NCBI RefSeq assembly: GCF_030345795.1
Contig: NZ_JAUALB010000001.1
Coordinates: 925,001-989,000, forward strand
Direction: 5' to 3'
From: Micromonospora sp. WMMA1363
GTDB lineage: Bacteria > Actinomycetota > Actinomycetes > Mycobacteriales > Micromonosporaceae
Length of the DNA: 64,000 nt
The translations under genes and the position numbers were made by a program. Numbering within the stretch: the first letter of the stretch is position 1; each line of letters opens with the position of its first letter. A model generated the notes under the pieces. The model was given only the letters and a program-made list of their open reading frames with translations. It searched no databases and was not told where the DNA came from. Below, piece after piece: positions 48,418-57,842 of this stretch.

Positions 48418-51089
48418 CGCTCCGGCCCGTACGGGATGACCGTCTGCCCGGTGCGGTGCACCGCCCGGTCGAAGAAGAGTCCCCGCCATGGGCGGGGATA
48501 CCAGTCCGGCCCACCGGTGCCCGGGTACAGCGACGAGCCCAGCTCGCCGCCGTGCGCGTCGAGCGCCACCCAGGCGCCGATCTGATCGGTGCGCGCTGCC
48601 GGCCCGCCCAGGTCGGCGCGCATCCGCGCCACGCCCCGCCACCAGGCCAGCACGTGTGTCCGCCGTTCGGGGCCGTCGTGCAGGATCCGGCGCAGCCGCT
48701 CCAGCCCGGTCCAGCCGTCGACCCGGGTGGCCAGCGAGCCGGCGGCCGCGTCGACCGCGTACAGCAGCAGGTAGTGTGGGCTGCCGGCGCCCGGAGTGCC
48801 CAGCCCCGCGGCGGTCTCGGCCATCAACTCGGTCACGCTCTCCTCGTCGTACCAGGCGGCGTCGTCGGCGGCCAAGCCCTCGTAGAGGGCCCGCGCGGCG
48901 GGGTCGGCGTCCGGGTCCAGACAGGCGATGGAGAACCGGGCGGTCCCGGGACGGTGCTGCCGGGCCAGGGACCGGGCGGCGGCGTCGAGCACCGCGCACG
49001 CCTCGTCGACCCGGGTGCCGAGCACGGCGAGGTTGCGCCCCGGTGCGCGGGGCAGCCGCAGCGCCGCGGAGCGGGCCTGCACATCGATGATCTCGCCGAG
49101 GAGGGCCACCGGCGCCCGCGGTGTGCCGGTCTTCGGGGCGGACAGCGCCCGGAAGTCCGGCGCGTCGGCCAGCCGGGGGACAGCGTCGCCGTCGAACAGC
49201 CGGGCCGGCGCGGCCTCGGGCGGACGCATCCGCCACAGCCGGTGTTGCAGGTCGCTCCACGTCTCCCAGTCGCTCGCCGCCGGGATCCGAGCGATCTCGT
49301 TCCCCTCGACCAGCCCCGACTCGGCGTTGACGACCGCGTGGTGGCGGGGCAGAGACTGCGCGGCGTCGTTGCGTTCGGCGAGAATCCGGAGCGCCTTCGG
49401 CAGGGCGATACGCAGGGTGAACTGGGCGACCAGGGCGGGCCGCCCCCACAGCGCCTCGATGCCCCGCACGTCCTGCGAGGCGAGCACCAGGTGGATGCCC
49501 TGGGACCGGCCGCGGCGGGCCAGGTCCTCCAGCAGGTCGGCGGCTTCCCGGGCGACCGCGTCCCGGCCGGCCAACAGCATCTGGAACTCGTCGACCACCG
49601 CGACGATCCGTGGCCAGTGCCCGGTCGGGTCCACCGCCCGCAGCTCGGCGAGCTTGGTGACCTCGTGCTTCTTCGCCGCGTCGGCGCGCCGGCGCAGCTC
49701 CTCGGCGAGGAAACGCAGCAGCGCCAAACCGAACTCCCGGTCGGTGTTGACGTTGATGCCGACCAGCCGCATGTGCGGCAGCCAACTCGGGTCGCGCCGG
49801 CCCTGCGCGAACCGGGCGAAGGACACCCCCTCCTTGAAGTCCAGCAGGTAGAACTCCAGCTCGGCCGGGGAGTACCGGGCGGCGAGCGCGCCGATCCACG
49901 CGAAGATCAGGTTGGTCTTGCCGGTGCCGGACGGGCCACCGATGAGGGCGTGCGGCGGGTAGTCACCGAGGGCGAGCCGCACCGGTCGGCCATCCGGGCC
50001 CGCACCGATCGGCGCGGTCAGGCCGGTCGCCGAATCCTCCCGCCACATCTGCTCCGGCGCAGGGAGCAGGTCGGTGAACGGGGTGGGCGCCGGTCCGGCG
50101 TTGACCCGGGTGGCCACCGCGCGGCAGGTCTCCGTGACCAGGGTGGCTGGGGGCGCCGGGTCGAGGTGGACCGGCGGCGCGCCGGCGACGCGGGCGCCGC
50201 CCGGCCCGACCCGGATCCGGGTGACGGTGGGGTCGTCCGGCAGCGTCAGACCCCGGACCACGAGATGGACCCCGCAGGCCGCACCGGTGCGGACGATCCG
50301 GTCGAGCTGGCCGCGTTCGCGCCGGGACGGCTCCTCCCCGCCGAGCAGCACCGCCACCCGCCACGGCTCGGGCCGGCGGCCGGTGGCGGCGGCCAGCTCG
50401 CGCAGCGAGGCGTGCTCACCGGCGAGCACCGCGGCGTTGATCCGGCGGATGTGCTCCACCAGGTCGTCGAGCAGCCGGCCCAACCCGCCCGGGCCGACCG
50501 ACGTCAGCAACCCTGCCGTGCCCAGCGGCGCGAAGCCCGCCACCCCGCCGCCCAGGTGTTCCGGGTCGTACCCGGTCAGCCGGACCGTACCCGGGGCGGT
50601 GTGGCCGATCGCGCGCAGCAGCAGCGCCGACACGACAGCTTCGCTCGCCACCCGATCCTCACCGACGAGCGCGACGTGACCGGCGTCGAGCAGCGGCACC
50701 AGCGCCGGAACGGGATCCGCGCCGGGCACCCCGAGCGTGCCCACCCGCAGCGCCCCCTGCGGCGTCGCCCGGCCGGCGGGGGTGGGTCGCCACCGCTCCC
50801 ACTCGGCCGACGCGGCACCGGGCGCCTCCCGGTGCGCCGCGTCAGCTGCCCGGCGGGTCAGTTCCGCGATCCGGGTGGCGTGCCGACCGTCGATGTCGGC
50901 GAGCCGACGGTCCCGCTGGGCGCCGACCCGCGCGGGCACCGCTGCCGCGGCCCGCCGGACGCGGGTCAGTCGGTCCCGTTCGGCGGCCACCTCCGCCTGC
51001 GCCCCGGCCACCCGGGTCCGGGCAGCCCCGAGGGCCTCGCCGAGTGTCCGCCGGACCCGGGCGGCGAGCTGCGCGCGCCGGTCAGCCAT
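48414..51089 (-). CDS. FtsK/SpoIIIE-domain ATPase
   Basis: This 891-aa protein starts at ATG 51089. Residues about 1-90 are coiled coil. An N-terminal degenerate ATPase-like domain follows (about 110-330, with no Walker Lys). The FtsK motor is at about 360-640: Walker A GGPSGTGKT (Lys391), FYLLDFKEGVSFARF, Walker B IVAVVDEFQML, and LVLASQDVRG. A further domain of about 200 residues follows. There are no membrane spans and no gamma DNA-recognition domain, so it is unlike chromosome-partitioning FtsK. Relatives include EccC/YukB-type secretion ATPases, which also carry tandem ATPase domains. Neighbours include a WXG100-sized helical protein. Confidence 0.85.
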   Translation of the reverse strand: MADRRAQLAARVRRTLGEALGAARTRVAGAQAEVAAERDRLTRVRRAAAAVPARVGAQRDRRLADIDGRHATRIAELTRRAADAAHREAPGAASAEWERWRPTPAGRATPQGALRVGTLGVPGADPVPALVPLLDAGHVALVGEDRVASEAVVSALLLRAIGHTAPGTVRLTGYDPEHLGGGVAGFAPLGTAGLLTSVGPGGLGRLLDDLVEHIRRINAAVLAGEHASLRELAAATGRRPEPWRVAVLLGGEEPSRRERGQLDRIVRTGAACGVHLVVRGLTLPDDPTVTRIRVGPGGARVAGAPPVHLDPAPPATLVTETCRAVATRVNAGPAPTPFTDLLPAPEQMWREDSATGLTAPIGAGPDGRPVRLALGDYPPHALIGGPSGTGKTNLIFAWIGALAARYSPAELEFYLLDFKEGVSFARFAQGRRDPSWLPHMRLVGINVNTDREFGLALLRFLAEELRRRADAAKKHEVTKLAELRAVDPTGHWPRIVAVVDEFQMLLAGRDAVAREAADLLEDLARRGRSQGIHLVLASQDVRGIEALWGRPALVAQFTLRIALPKALRILAERNDAAQSLPRHHAVVNAESGLVEGNEIARIPAASDWETWSDLQHRLWRMRPPEAAPARLFDGDAVPRLADAPDFRALSAPKTGTPRAPVALLGEIIDVQARSAALRLPRAPGRNLAVLGTRVDEACAVLDAAARSLARQHRPGTARFSIACLDPDADPAARALYEGLAADDAAWYDEESVTELMAETAAGLGTPGAGSPHYLLLYAVDAAAGSLATRVDGWTGLERLRRILHDGPERRTHVLAWWRGVARMRADLGGPAARTDQIGAWVALDAHGGELGSSLYPGTGGPDWYPRPWRGLFFDRAVHRTGQTVIPYGPER

Positions 51090-52200
51090 CGACGTTCCGT
51101 CGGTACGGCGTCCGCCACGCCGGGGTCCCGGCTGGGCCGGGCCGGTCGGTTGTCGGCGCCGTGCGGCGTACCTCGGTCGCCCGCTGCTGGCCGGCGGCTA
51201 CCCGAGCGCGGGCGGCGTCGGCCTGCTCCCGGGCGGCGGCGCGGCGCTTCCACTCGGCGTCGGCCGCCCGGTCGCGTTCCACGGCGGCCCGCCGTCGGTC
51301 CTCGACTCCGGCCTGCCGGCCCCGTACGTCCGTGGCCCGGCGCTCTCGCTCCTCGTCGGTCGGCAGCTCCCGCCCGAGGCGGTCGAGCAGGACACCGGCG
51401 AGGACGCCGGCGCTGACCGCCGGATCGGCCGCGTGTGGGCGCTCGTCGTCGGCGCGACGGGGCGGTGGCATCCGGCAGACCCGGGTGAGCAGGGTCTCCA
51501 GCACCGGGGCGGGCAAGCCTGGCAGCAAATCCCGGACCCGGCCGTCCAGCGCCCGGTGCAGCCGGGGCAAATCCTCCGCGCGTGGCGGGTGGCCGAGCAG
51601 CTCCCCGGCCAGCTCCCGCAGCAGGGGTGGCGCAACCGCCGCCAGGCCCAGGCCGACGTCGGCGTGCGTGCGGCCCAGCTCGGCCCGCAGCCGCTCCCGG
51701 TCGCCGGAGCGGACCTCGCGGACGACGCGGCGCAGCAGCTCACCGGGGTCGGTGGCGGCCCCGTCGGGGCGGTCCGCCACAGTGGCGGTGCCGCCGGTCA
51801 GCTCTGCCACCCGGACCGCCCACCAGCGCGGCGCGGGCGTGTCAGCCGCCGGCTCGGGCGCGACCACCACCCTCGGCGCCGCGTCGGGCGGGTCGTGCGC
51901 GGGCCGTCGCTGCTCGGGCGCCGTTCCCGGCGTGGGCCCGCCGTCGGGTGCGAGTCCGATCGCTGCCAGGTACGCAGACAGTTGCTCCTGTGCCACGCGC
52001 AGCGCGTACCCGGCGGTCTCGGCGTGCTCGATCGCGCTGGACAGCTCCGGGACCCCCATCGGGTCGGCGGACTCCTGGCGTACCCAGCGCAGCCGCTCGG
52101 CGGCCAGCCCGAACCGCTCCAGGGCGAGGGTCAGCTGGCCGAGCGGCAGGTCATCGGTGGCGGCGCGCACCTGGGCGGCGAAATCCTCGACGATGGACAC
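51082..52200 (-). CDS. Hypothetical helical protein of the FtsK operon
   Basis: This 372-aa protein is read from GTG 52200 (SIVEDFAAQVRAATDDLPLG). Residues 1-90 are helical; a Pro/Ala-rich linker lies at about 95-130. A middle domain has VRVAELTGGTATVADRPDG and RDLLPGLPAPVLETLLTRVC. The last 110 residues are a strongly charged coiled coil (ERERRATDVRGRQAGVEDRR). The family is not recognised. It overlaps the ATPase start by 8 bp and follows the small helical protein by 8 bp, so all four genes form one transcription unit. Confidence 0.75.
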   Translation of the reverse strand: MSIVEDFAAQVRAATDDLPLGQLTLALERFGLAAERLRWVRQESADPMGVPELSSAIEHAETAGYALRVAQEQLSAYLAAIGLAPDGGPTPGTAPEQRRPAHDPPDAAPRVVVAPEPAADTPAPRWWAVRVAELTGGTATVADRPDGAATDPGELLRRVVREVRSGDRERLRAELGRTHADVGLGLAAVAPPLLRELAGELLGHPPRAEDLPRLHRALDGRVRDLLPGLPAPVLETLLTRVCRMPPPRRADDERPHAADPAVSAGVLAGVLLDRLGRELPTDEERERRATDVRGRQAGVEDRRRAAVERDRAADAEWKRRAAAREQADAARARVAAGQQRATEVRRTAPTTDRPGPAGTPAWRTPYRRNVDG

Positions 52201-52208
52201 GGCGGCGG

Positions 52209-52469
52209 TCAGAGGGTCGCGACGTACAGCTGCGCCTGCTCGACCGCCACCAGGGTCGCGGCGAGGCACTCCTCCAACTCCTGGCCGGCCTGGGTCAGCG
52301 ACGCCTGGGCGGCGTCCACTGTCTCGTGCCCGCTGCCCTCCAACGCGCCGGCCAGGGTCTGCTGCGCCTCGGCCAACTTCTCACCGGCCGCCTGCACGGC
52401 GCTCTGGCCGTCGCCGATCTGTTGGAGCGCGACATCGATGGCTGCCTTGAGCTCGGCGACGCTCGCCAC
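52209..52469 (-). CDS. Small helical protein, WXG100-sized, first gene of the FtsK operon
   Basis: This 86-aa protein is read from GTG 52469, fixed by AGGAGG seven bases upstream. Two long amphipathic helices (about 3-40 and 48-80) are joined by a short turn with GALEGSGHETVD, the size and shape of WXG100/ESX-type proteins. The Trp-x-Gly motif is replaced by a region without Trp (ALEGSGH). Its position immediately before an FtsK-type ATPase operon matches secreted substrates of type VII systems, but without the WXG or a C-terminal YxxxD/E signal the assignment is tentative. Confidence 0.75.
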   Translation of the reverse strand: MASVAELKAAIDVALQQIGDGQSAVQAAGEKLAEAQQTLAGALEGSGHETVDAAQASLTQAGQELEECLAATLVAVEQAQLYVATL

Positions 52470-52592
52470 GGCGGAACCTCCTGGGGGCGGGGAGGCCTCC
52501 ATTAGAGCCTATCGGCCGCGGGGAGAGAACATCCGCCCTGTCAGTGTTCTTCTCTACTGACCGGTTGCCACCCGGACGCGTCGGAAGTCCGA

Positions 52593-52997
52593 TCAATGGG
52601 ACTCCCGGGGGTGGGTGTCCCGGTCGGTCAACCAGCGTGGCCCGTACACCTCGGCACCCCGCCGCGTCACGCGTTCGCGCAGCGCCCGGTCGGCGGTGAC
52701 AACCAACCGGCGGCGCTGCGGGGCGGCGGCGACCAGGTCGACGATCGCGTCGTCGCCGGAGCGCTCCGCCGCCACCACCCGGATCCCCGGCGCTGGGTCG
52801 ATCCCCCGAGCCGCGCCCTCGACCACCAACACCACGTCCACCGGCGGCGGCAGTTCCGGCGGCACACCGGAGGTGGCAAGCGGGAGCAGCGAGTCCCGCA
52901 GCCGGCCGGCGGCCCCGGCCCGGTCCCGCCACCATCCGTCCGGCCGGGACCCGACCACGTTGGCGGCATCCACGATCAGCAGCGGCCTGGCGTCCAT
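52593..52997 (-). CDS. NYN/PIN-like domain protein, putative RNase
   Basis: This 134-aa protein starts at ATG 52997. PIN-fold acidic residues are visible: Asp in LLIVDAANVVGS, Asp-Asp in RSGDDAIVDLVAAA, and Asp in VVTADRALRERV. The C-terminus reads RGAEVYGPRWLTDR. NYN/PIN proteins are metal-dependent RNases. It diverges from the ClpC-like gene (130 bp between starts) and is not paired with an obvious antitoxin. Confidence 0.82.
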   Translation of the reverse strand: MDARPLLIVDAANVVGSRPDGWWRDRAGAAGRLRDSLLPLATSGVPPELPPPVDVVLVVEGAARGIDPAPGIRVVAAERSGDDAIVDLVAAAPQRRRLVVTADRALRERVTRRGAEVYGPRWLTDRDTHPRESH

Positions 52998-53126
52998 ACC
53001 GACAGCCTGCCATCCGGCGGAGCCGCACCGGGGCGTGGCACCGGGCGTGGCGCCGGTGGCGTTTGCCCACGCGACCGCCGGGTAGCCCCTGGCGACCGTG
53101 CCGCGCCCGAGCAGCGGAGGACAGAG

Positions 53127-55679
53127 ATGATGGGACCCGGCGACTTCGGCTCCGACCCATGGGACGAGTTCCTGGCCCGGTACTTCGGCCGGAGCGAGGG
53201 CGGGCGCAGGCCAGCGCACCGGGTCGACATCACCCGGCTGATGACCGCCGACGCCCGGGAGATGCTCGCCGACGCGGCCCGGCGAGCGGCCCAGAAGCAC
53301 AGCAACGACCTGGACACCGACCACCTGCTCTGGGCGGCCCTGCAACGCGAACCGCTGCGCGACCTGATCCGCCGGGCCGGTGCCGACCCGGACACGTTGG
53401 TCAACGCGCTCGGCGGTCGGGGGGACGGCGCGCCACGCGGCGAGGTCCCACCGAACCTCTCACTCACCCCCGCGGCCAAGCGGGCGCTGCTCGACGCCCA
53501 CCAGCTCTCCCGCGCCATGGGTGCCAACTACATCGGCCCAGAGCACATCCTGATGGCGTTGCCGCTGAACCCGGAGTCGCCGGCCGGGCGGATGCTCGCC
53601 GCCGGTCGGATCCAACCCGAGTCGCTACAGGCGGCCAACGCCGAGCGGGGACCGATGGCCGGGCCGAGGCCGGACCGGGGCACCCCGACCCTCGACCAGT
53701 ACGGCCAGGACCTCACCGACCTCGCCCACAACGACCAGATCGACCCGGTGATCGGGCGCGCCGAGGAGATCGAACAGGCGGTGGAGATCCTGTCCCGGCG
53801 GACCAAGAACAACCCGGTGCTCATCGGCGAGGCCGGGGTCGGCAAGACCGCCATCGTGGAGGGTCTCGCGGAGCGCATCTGCGACGGCGACGTGCCGCAG
53901 ACGCTGGTCGGCAAGCGGGTGATCCAGCTCGACCTCGCCGGACTGGTCGCCGGTACCCGCTACCGAGGAGATTTCGAGGAGCGGCTGAAGAAGGTCATCG
54001 ACGAGATCCGGACGCACCGCGAGGAGCTGATCATCTTCCTCGACGAGATCCACACCCTGGTCGGCGCGGGCGGCGCCGGCAGCGAGGGCAGCATGGACGC
54101 GTCCAACATGCTCAAACCTGCACTGGCCCGCGGCGAGTTGCGGGTGATCGGTGCGACCACACTGGACGAGTACCGGCGCAGCATCGAAAAGGACGCCGCA
54201 CTGGCCCGCCGCTTCCAGCCGGTCTTCGTGCCCGAGCCGAGCGTCGAGGACACCGTGGCCATCCTGCGTGGCCTGCGCGACCGCTACGAGGCCCACCACC
54301 AGGTCCGCTTCACCGACGAGGCGCTCGTCGCCGCCGCCGAGCTGTCCGACCGGTACCTCACCGACCGCTTCCTACCGGACAAGGCGATCGACCTCATCGA
54401 CCAGGCGGGCGCCCGAATCCGCCTGCGTACCCGCACCCCGGCCGCCGACGTGCGGGAGTTGGAGCAGCAACTCGACGAGGTGCGCCGGGACAAGGAGCAG
54501 GCCGTCACCGACGAGCGGTACGAGAAGGCGTCCGCCCTGCGGGACCGGGTCGCCGAACTCGAGGAGCAGATCCGCCGCGCCCGTGGCGACGAGGGGGCCG
54601 CCACGCAGGTGCCGGCGGTCGGACCGCCGGAGATCGCCGAGGTGGTGTCCCGGGCCACCGGCATCCCGGTTCAGCAGCTCACCGAGGAGGAGCGGGACCG
54701 GCTCTTGCGGCTGGAGGGCTACCTGCACGAGAAGGTCGTCGGCCAGGACGACGCGGTCAGTGCCGTCGCCGAGGCGGTGCGCCGCTCCCGTACCGGCCTG
54801 GCCGACCCCGACCGGCCGATGGGCAGCTTCCTGTTCCTCGGCCCCACCGGCGTCGGCAAGACCGAACTGGCCCGGGTGCTCGCCGAGGCGCTCTTCGGCG
54901 AGTCCGACCGGATGGTCCGCGTCGACATGAGCGAGTTCCAGGAACGGCACACCGTCAGCCGGCTCGTCGGTGCGCCGCCCGGGTACGTCGGATACGAGGA
55001 GGCCGGGCAGCTCACCGAGGCGGTGCGCCGTCGCCCGTACGCGGTGGTGCTGCTCGACGAGATCGAGAAGGCGCACCCGGACGTGTTCAACATCCTGCTC
55101 CAGGTGCTCGACGACGGGCGGCTCACCGACAGCCAGGGCCGCACGGTGAACTTCAAGAACACCGTCCTGATCATGACAAGCAACCTCGGGTCGGAACTGA
55201 TCACCGGCACCCAGCGCGCGGTCGGCTTCGGCGCCGGTGAGCCAGGCGGCGGGGAGAACGACGATCTACGCGAGCGGCTCATGCGCCGGCTCCAGGAGAA
55301 CTTCCGGCCGGAGTTCCTCAACCGGATCGACGAGGTCATCGTCTTCCGCCGCCTCGAGGCCGAGCAGCTGCGCCAGATCACCGGGCTGCTGCTGGAGGAG
55401 ACCCGCCGGCGGATGCACGCGCAGGACATCGAGGTGGACGTCACCACCGCCGGCACCGACTGGCTGGCCGAGCACGGTTACCAGCCGGAGTTCGGGGCCC
55501 GCCCGCTGCGCCGGGTGATCCAGCGGGAGGTGGACAACCGGCTTTCCCGGATGCTGCTGGAAGACGAGGTCTCGTCCGGCCAGAAGGTCGTCGTGGACGC
55601 CCGGGACGGACAGCTCACCTTCGATGTCGCCGAGGGTGGGCGCGGCCATCGCGCCGCCACGACGTCGCACCCTCGATGA
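53127..55679 (+). CDS. ClpC-like AAA+ chaperone/unfoldase
   Basis: This 850-aa protein starts at ATG 53127 after GGAGG. An N-terminal ClpN double repeat (about 30-170) starts from [18 protein letters not shown]. The first AAA+ module has GEAGVGKT (Lys240), and the UVR-like middle segment is [18 protein letters not shown]. The second AAA+ module has GPTGVGKT (Lys578) and [17 protein letters not shown] tripeptide (QRAVGFGAG) lies where ClpP-docking loops occur, so it probably feeds ClpP. It lacks the usual ClpC N-terminus and starts with an acidic segment ([16 protein letters not shown]), so it may be a second, specialised paralogue. Two small genes follow closely. Confidence 0.92.
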   Translation: MMGPGDFGSDPWDEFLARYFGRSEGGRRPAHRVDITRLMTADAREMLADAARRAAQKHSNDLDTDHLLWAALQREPLRDLIRRAGADPDTLVNALGGRGDGAPRGEVPPNLSLTPAAKRALLDAHQLSRAMGANYIGPEHILMALPLNPESPAGRMLAAGRIQPESLQAANAERGPMAGPRPDRGTPTLDQYGQDLTDLAHNDQIDPVIGRAEEIEQAVEILSRRTKNNPVLIGEAGVGKTAIVEGLAERICDGDVPQTLVGKRVIQLDLAGLVAGTRYRGDFEERLKKVIDEIRTHREELIIFLDEIHTLVGAGGAGSEGSMDASNMLKPALARGELRVIGATTLDEYRRSIEKDAALARRFQPVFVPEPSVEDTVAILRGLRDRYEAHHQVRFTDEALVAAAELSDRYLTDRFLPDKAIDLIDQAGARIRLRTRTPAADVRELEQQLDEVRRDKEQAVTDERYEKASALRDRVAELEEQIRRARGDEGAATQVPAVGPPEIAEVVSRATGIPVQQLTEEERDRLLRLEGYLHEKVVGQDDAVSAVAEAVRRSRTGLADPDRPMGSFLFLGPTGVGKTELARVLAEALFGESDRMVRVDMSEFQERHTVSRLVGAPPGYVGYEEAGQLTEAVRRRPYAVVLLDEIEKAHPDVFNILLQVLDDGRLTDSQGRTVNFKNTVLIMTSNLGSELITGTQRAVGFGAGEPGGGENDDLRERLMRRLQENFRPEFLNRIDEVIVFRRLEAEQLRQITGLLLEETRRRMHAQDIEVDVTTAGTDWLAEHGYQPEFGARPLRRVIQREVDNRLSRMLLEDEVSSGQKVVVDARDGQLTFDVAEGGRGHRAATTSHPR

Positions 55680-55694
55680 GTCGGGAGGCCCGAC

Positions 55695-55859
55695 GTGACC
55701 GAACCCGAGGAGAGCCGGGAGAACACCGAATCGACCGAACCGATCCTGGCGCCACCGACGGCGAACCCCGCCCGGGTGCAGGTGCCGCCGGAGGGTCTGG
55801 GCCAGCAGACCGACGAGTCGGACCAGCCACCGTCCGACCGCCGGCGAGAGGAGAGCTGA
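55695..55859 (+). CDS. Small acidic hypothetical protein, 54 aa
   Basis: GTG 55695 follows GGGAGG. The product is MTEPEESRENTESTEPILAP then a Pro/Glu/Gln-rich stretch ending SDRRREES; it is disordered with no domain. The gene sits 15 bp after the ClpC-like stop and its TGA overlaps the ATG of the DUF3140 gene by one base, which supports it as real and co-transcribed. Confidence 0.6.
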   Translation: MTEPEESRENTESTEPILAPPTANPARVQVPPEGLGQQTDESDQPPSDRRREES

Positions 55860-56209
55860 TGGTACGCGAGCAGCGGCTCGACCCCGAGGTGGAGGTGCTC
55901 TGGGACGACTTCCACGAGCAGGTCAACGTGCCGTCCGAAAAGCTGCGGCAGTGGCTGCTCACCCGGGGCTCCGGGGAGGAGACGTTCGGCCCCGACCCTG
56001 ACCTCGGCCTGCCCGAGCCGGGCCGGCGCATTCTGCGGGTCCTGACCAAACGCAAGGTGGACCTGACCCCGGACGACATCCGGACGATGCGCGACACGAT
56101 CGAGCTGATCCAGGACCTAATGGACGCGAAACCACCCCGGGGAAACGCCGACGACGAGTGGCGGCACTCCCTGCTGGACCTCGGCCACGACGTGCTCGTG
56201 GAACGCTGA
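55859..56209 (+). CDS. DUF3140 protein
   Basis: This 116-aa protein starts at ATG 55859, coupled to the preceding stop. DUF3140 features are EVEVLWDDFHEQVNVPSEKL, QWLLTRGSGEETFGPDPDLG and VDLTPDDIRTMRDTIELIQD. The family is of unknown function with a helical, DNA-binding-like N-terminal half. It forms a three-gene unit with the ClpC-like chaperone. Confidence 0.9.
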   Translation: MVREQRLDPEVEVLWDDFHEQVNVPSEKLRQWLLTRGSGEETFGPDPDLGLPEPGRRILRVLTKRKVDLTPDDIRTMRDTIELIQDLMDAKPPRGNADDEWRHSLLDLGHDVLVER

Positions 56210-56302
56210 ACCAGCCGACGACGTCACCAGCGCCGGCCCGTCGACCGGGACGGTGTCGTCACGTGCCCGCCGCGGCGGCAACGTCCCGGTCACCCGTGCG
56301 GG

Positions 56303-56545
56303 TCAGCCCTGGCCCGACTCCAGGCTGCCGACTGTCAGGCCGGCGGCGTCCGCCGCGACCTCCCGGTCGGCCCGGGTCTGTTCCTCCCGGGCGAGCAGGT
56401 TGGCGTACTCGGTGACGTCGGCCGGGTCGGGCACCTCGGGCAGGCGCCGCAGGAACGACTCCACGTCCCGGGCGGCGGCGGTGTGCGCGGCTGCCGCCTG
56501 CCGCAGGATCTCGCGGTCGTCGGCGGCGGGGTACAGGTCAGTCAT
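56303..56545 (-). CDS. Small hypothetical protein, 80 aa
   Basis: ATG 56545 starts MTDLYPAADDREILRQAAAA. The protein is helical and Ala-rich, with DVESFLRRLPEVPDPADVTE in the middle and DAAGLTVGSLESGQG at the end. No family is recognised and only a weak ribosome-binding site is present. It follows the LysR gene on the same strand by 19 bp and is convergent with the DUF3140 gene. Confidence 0.55.
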   Translation of the reverse strand: MTDLYPAADDREILRQAAAAHTAAARDVESFLRRLPEVPDPADVTEYANLLAREEQTRADREVAADAAGLTVGSLESGQG

Positions 56546-56564
56546 GCCCGCCTGATACCCGGCG

Positions 56565-57563
56565 TCACGCCGTTCGCACCCCACCGACCGGTCCGGCGGC
56601 CGCCGGACCGCGGGCTCCGAACCCGGGGTTGCGCAGCAGCCAGGCCAGGTACGCCGGGTGCGCCGCCAGCGAGTCGGTGTAGGCGGCCAGCGCCGTCTCC
56701 AACACCAGATCGGCGACCCGGGCGGCCGGGGCGTCGGGGTGCCAGCCGAGCATCAGCCGCCACCGCAGCGGGATCCCGGCCAGCCGCCGGGTCACCAGGC
56801 CGGCGACCGGACGGAAGGTGGCCTGGCACAGCGCGACCCCCTCGCCCGCGTCCACCAGGTCCAGGCAACCGCGCACGTCCGCCTCGTACACCTTGCGGGG
56901 GGTGAAGCCGGCCCGGGCGCAGGCGGCGGCGAAGCAGTCGCCGAAGCAACCGTCGCCGGGCGCGGCCACCCACTGCTCGTGCCGCAGGTCCGCCAGGCGG
57001 ACCTCCTCCCGGGTGGCCAGTGGGTGGGCCTCCGGCAGCAGCACGTGCACCGGGTCGATCGACACCTCCCGCCAGCACAACCCGTAGTCGCCGGATGGGC
57101 TGGAGTCGCCGCAGACGCCGTTGAGGGCGAAGTCCAGCCGGCCGCCGGCGACGAGCTGGGCAAGCTCGTCCACCGACCACGAGGCGTAGGTGGTGATCTG
57201 CGGGTGTGGCTGCTCGGCGGCGAGCCGGTGCACCAGGCGGCCGAGGATCGGGCTGTTGACCCCGCCGAACCGGTACCGGCGTGGGGCGTCGCCGGCACCG
57301 GCCAGTCGGGCGGCCTCGTCCTGCAGGCCCTTCATCGCCGGCAGCAGCACCCGGGCGCGGGCGAGCACCAGCTCGCCCAGCGCGGTGGGCCGGGCACCGC
57401 GCCGGTCGCGCTCGAACAGTGGGCCACCGAGGGTGCGTTCGATGCGTTGGAGCTGGGCGGTGAGCGCCGGCTGGGCCAGACCGAGCGTCGAGGCCGCCTT
57501 GGTCACGCTGCCCGTCTCGGCGATCGCGCAGACCACCCGGAGGTGGCGGAGCTCCAGGTTCAT
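56565..57563 (-). CDS. LysR-family transcriptional regulator
   Basis: This 332-aa protein has an N-terminal winged HTH (1-60) with LRHLRVVCAIAETGSVTKAA and LGLAQPALTAQLQRIERTLG, then an effector-binding domain (about 90-300) starting YRFGGVNSPILGRLVHRLAA. A Trp-rich/Cys-containing loop (CGDSSPSGDYGLCWREV) lies near the ligand cleft. LysR regulators usually control a divergent gene; here the divergent neighbour 279 bp away is the M20 peptidase, a plausible target. No clear T-N11-A site was picked out. Confidence 0.93.
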   Translation of the reverse strand: MNLELRHLRVVCAIAETGSVTKAASTLGLAQPALTAQLQRIERTLGGPLFERDRRGARPTALGELVLARARVLLPAMKGLQDEAARLAGAGDAPRRYRFGGVNSPILGRLVHRLAAEQPHPQITTYASWSVDELAQLVAGGRLDFALNGVCGDSSPSGDYGLCWREVSIDPVHVLLPEAHPLATREEVRLADLRHEQWVAAPGDGCFGDCFAAACARAGFTPRKVYEADVRGCLDLVDAGEGVALCQATFRPVAGLVTRRLAGIPLRWRLMLGWHPDAPAARVADLVLETALAAYTDSLAAHPAYLAWLLRNPGFGARGPAAAGPVGGVRTA

Positions 57564-57842
57564 AGACAGACGGTAGGGCGGTGCGGCGGCTTGGGGAAGG
57601 GCTCGGGGGGATCAACGAGCCCCGATGTGTGAAGTGCCACTCCCTGCCGCCGCGACGGATCCGCCGGATCGGTCAGGTGCGCCGATCGCCCGGTCACCGC
57701 GTCGCGGCCCCTGCCGACCACCGCGACCGCCGGCTCGAGCCGGTTGCCCGGTGGGTGGCCGGGCGGGACGGGCCGGCCACCGCACGGGCGGTGTGGCGGG
57801 GCGCGGCGACCTGCCGGGGCGTGCGGCTGGTATTAAGAAGCG

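Noticed and set aside
52593..53345. Extension of the NYN protein to 250 residues
   Set aside because: The added N-terminal part is antisense to the ClpC-like gene start; the PIN-fold begins at ATG 52997.
53127..55679. Calling this gene clpB
   Set aside because: The middle region has a short UVR-like motif and a VGF loop rather than the long ClpB coiled coil, so it is ClpC-like.
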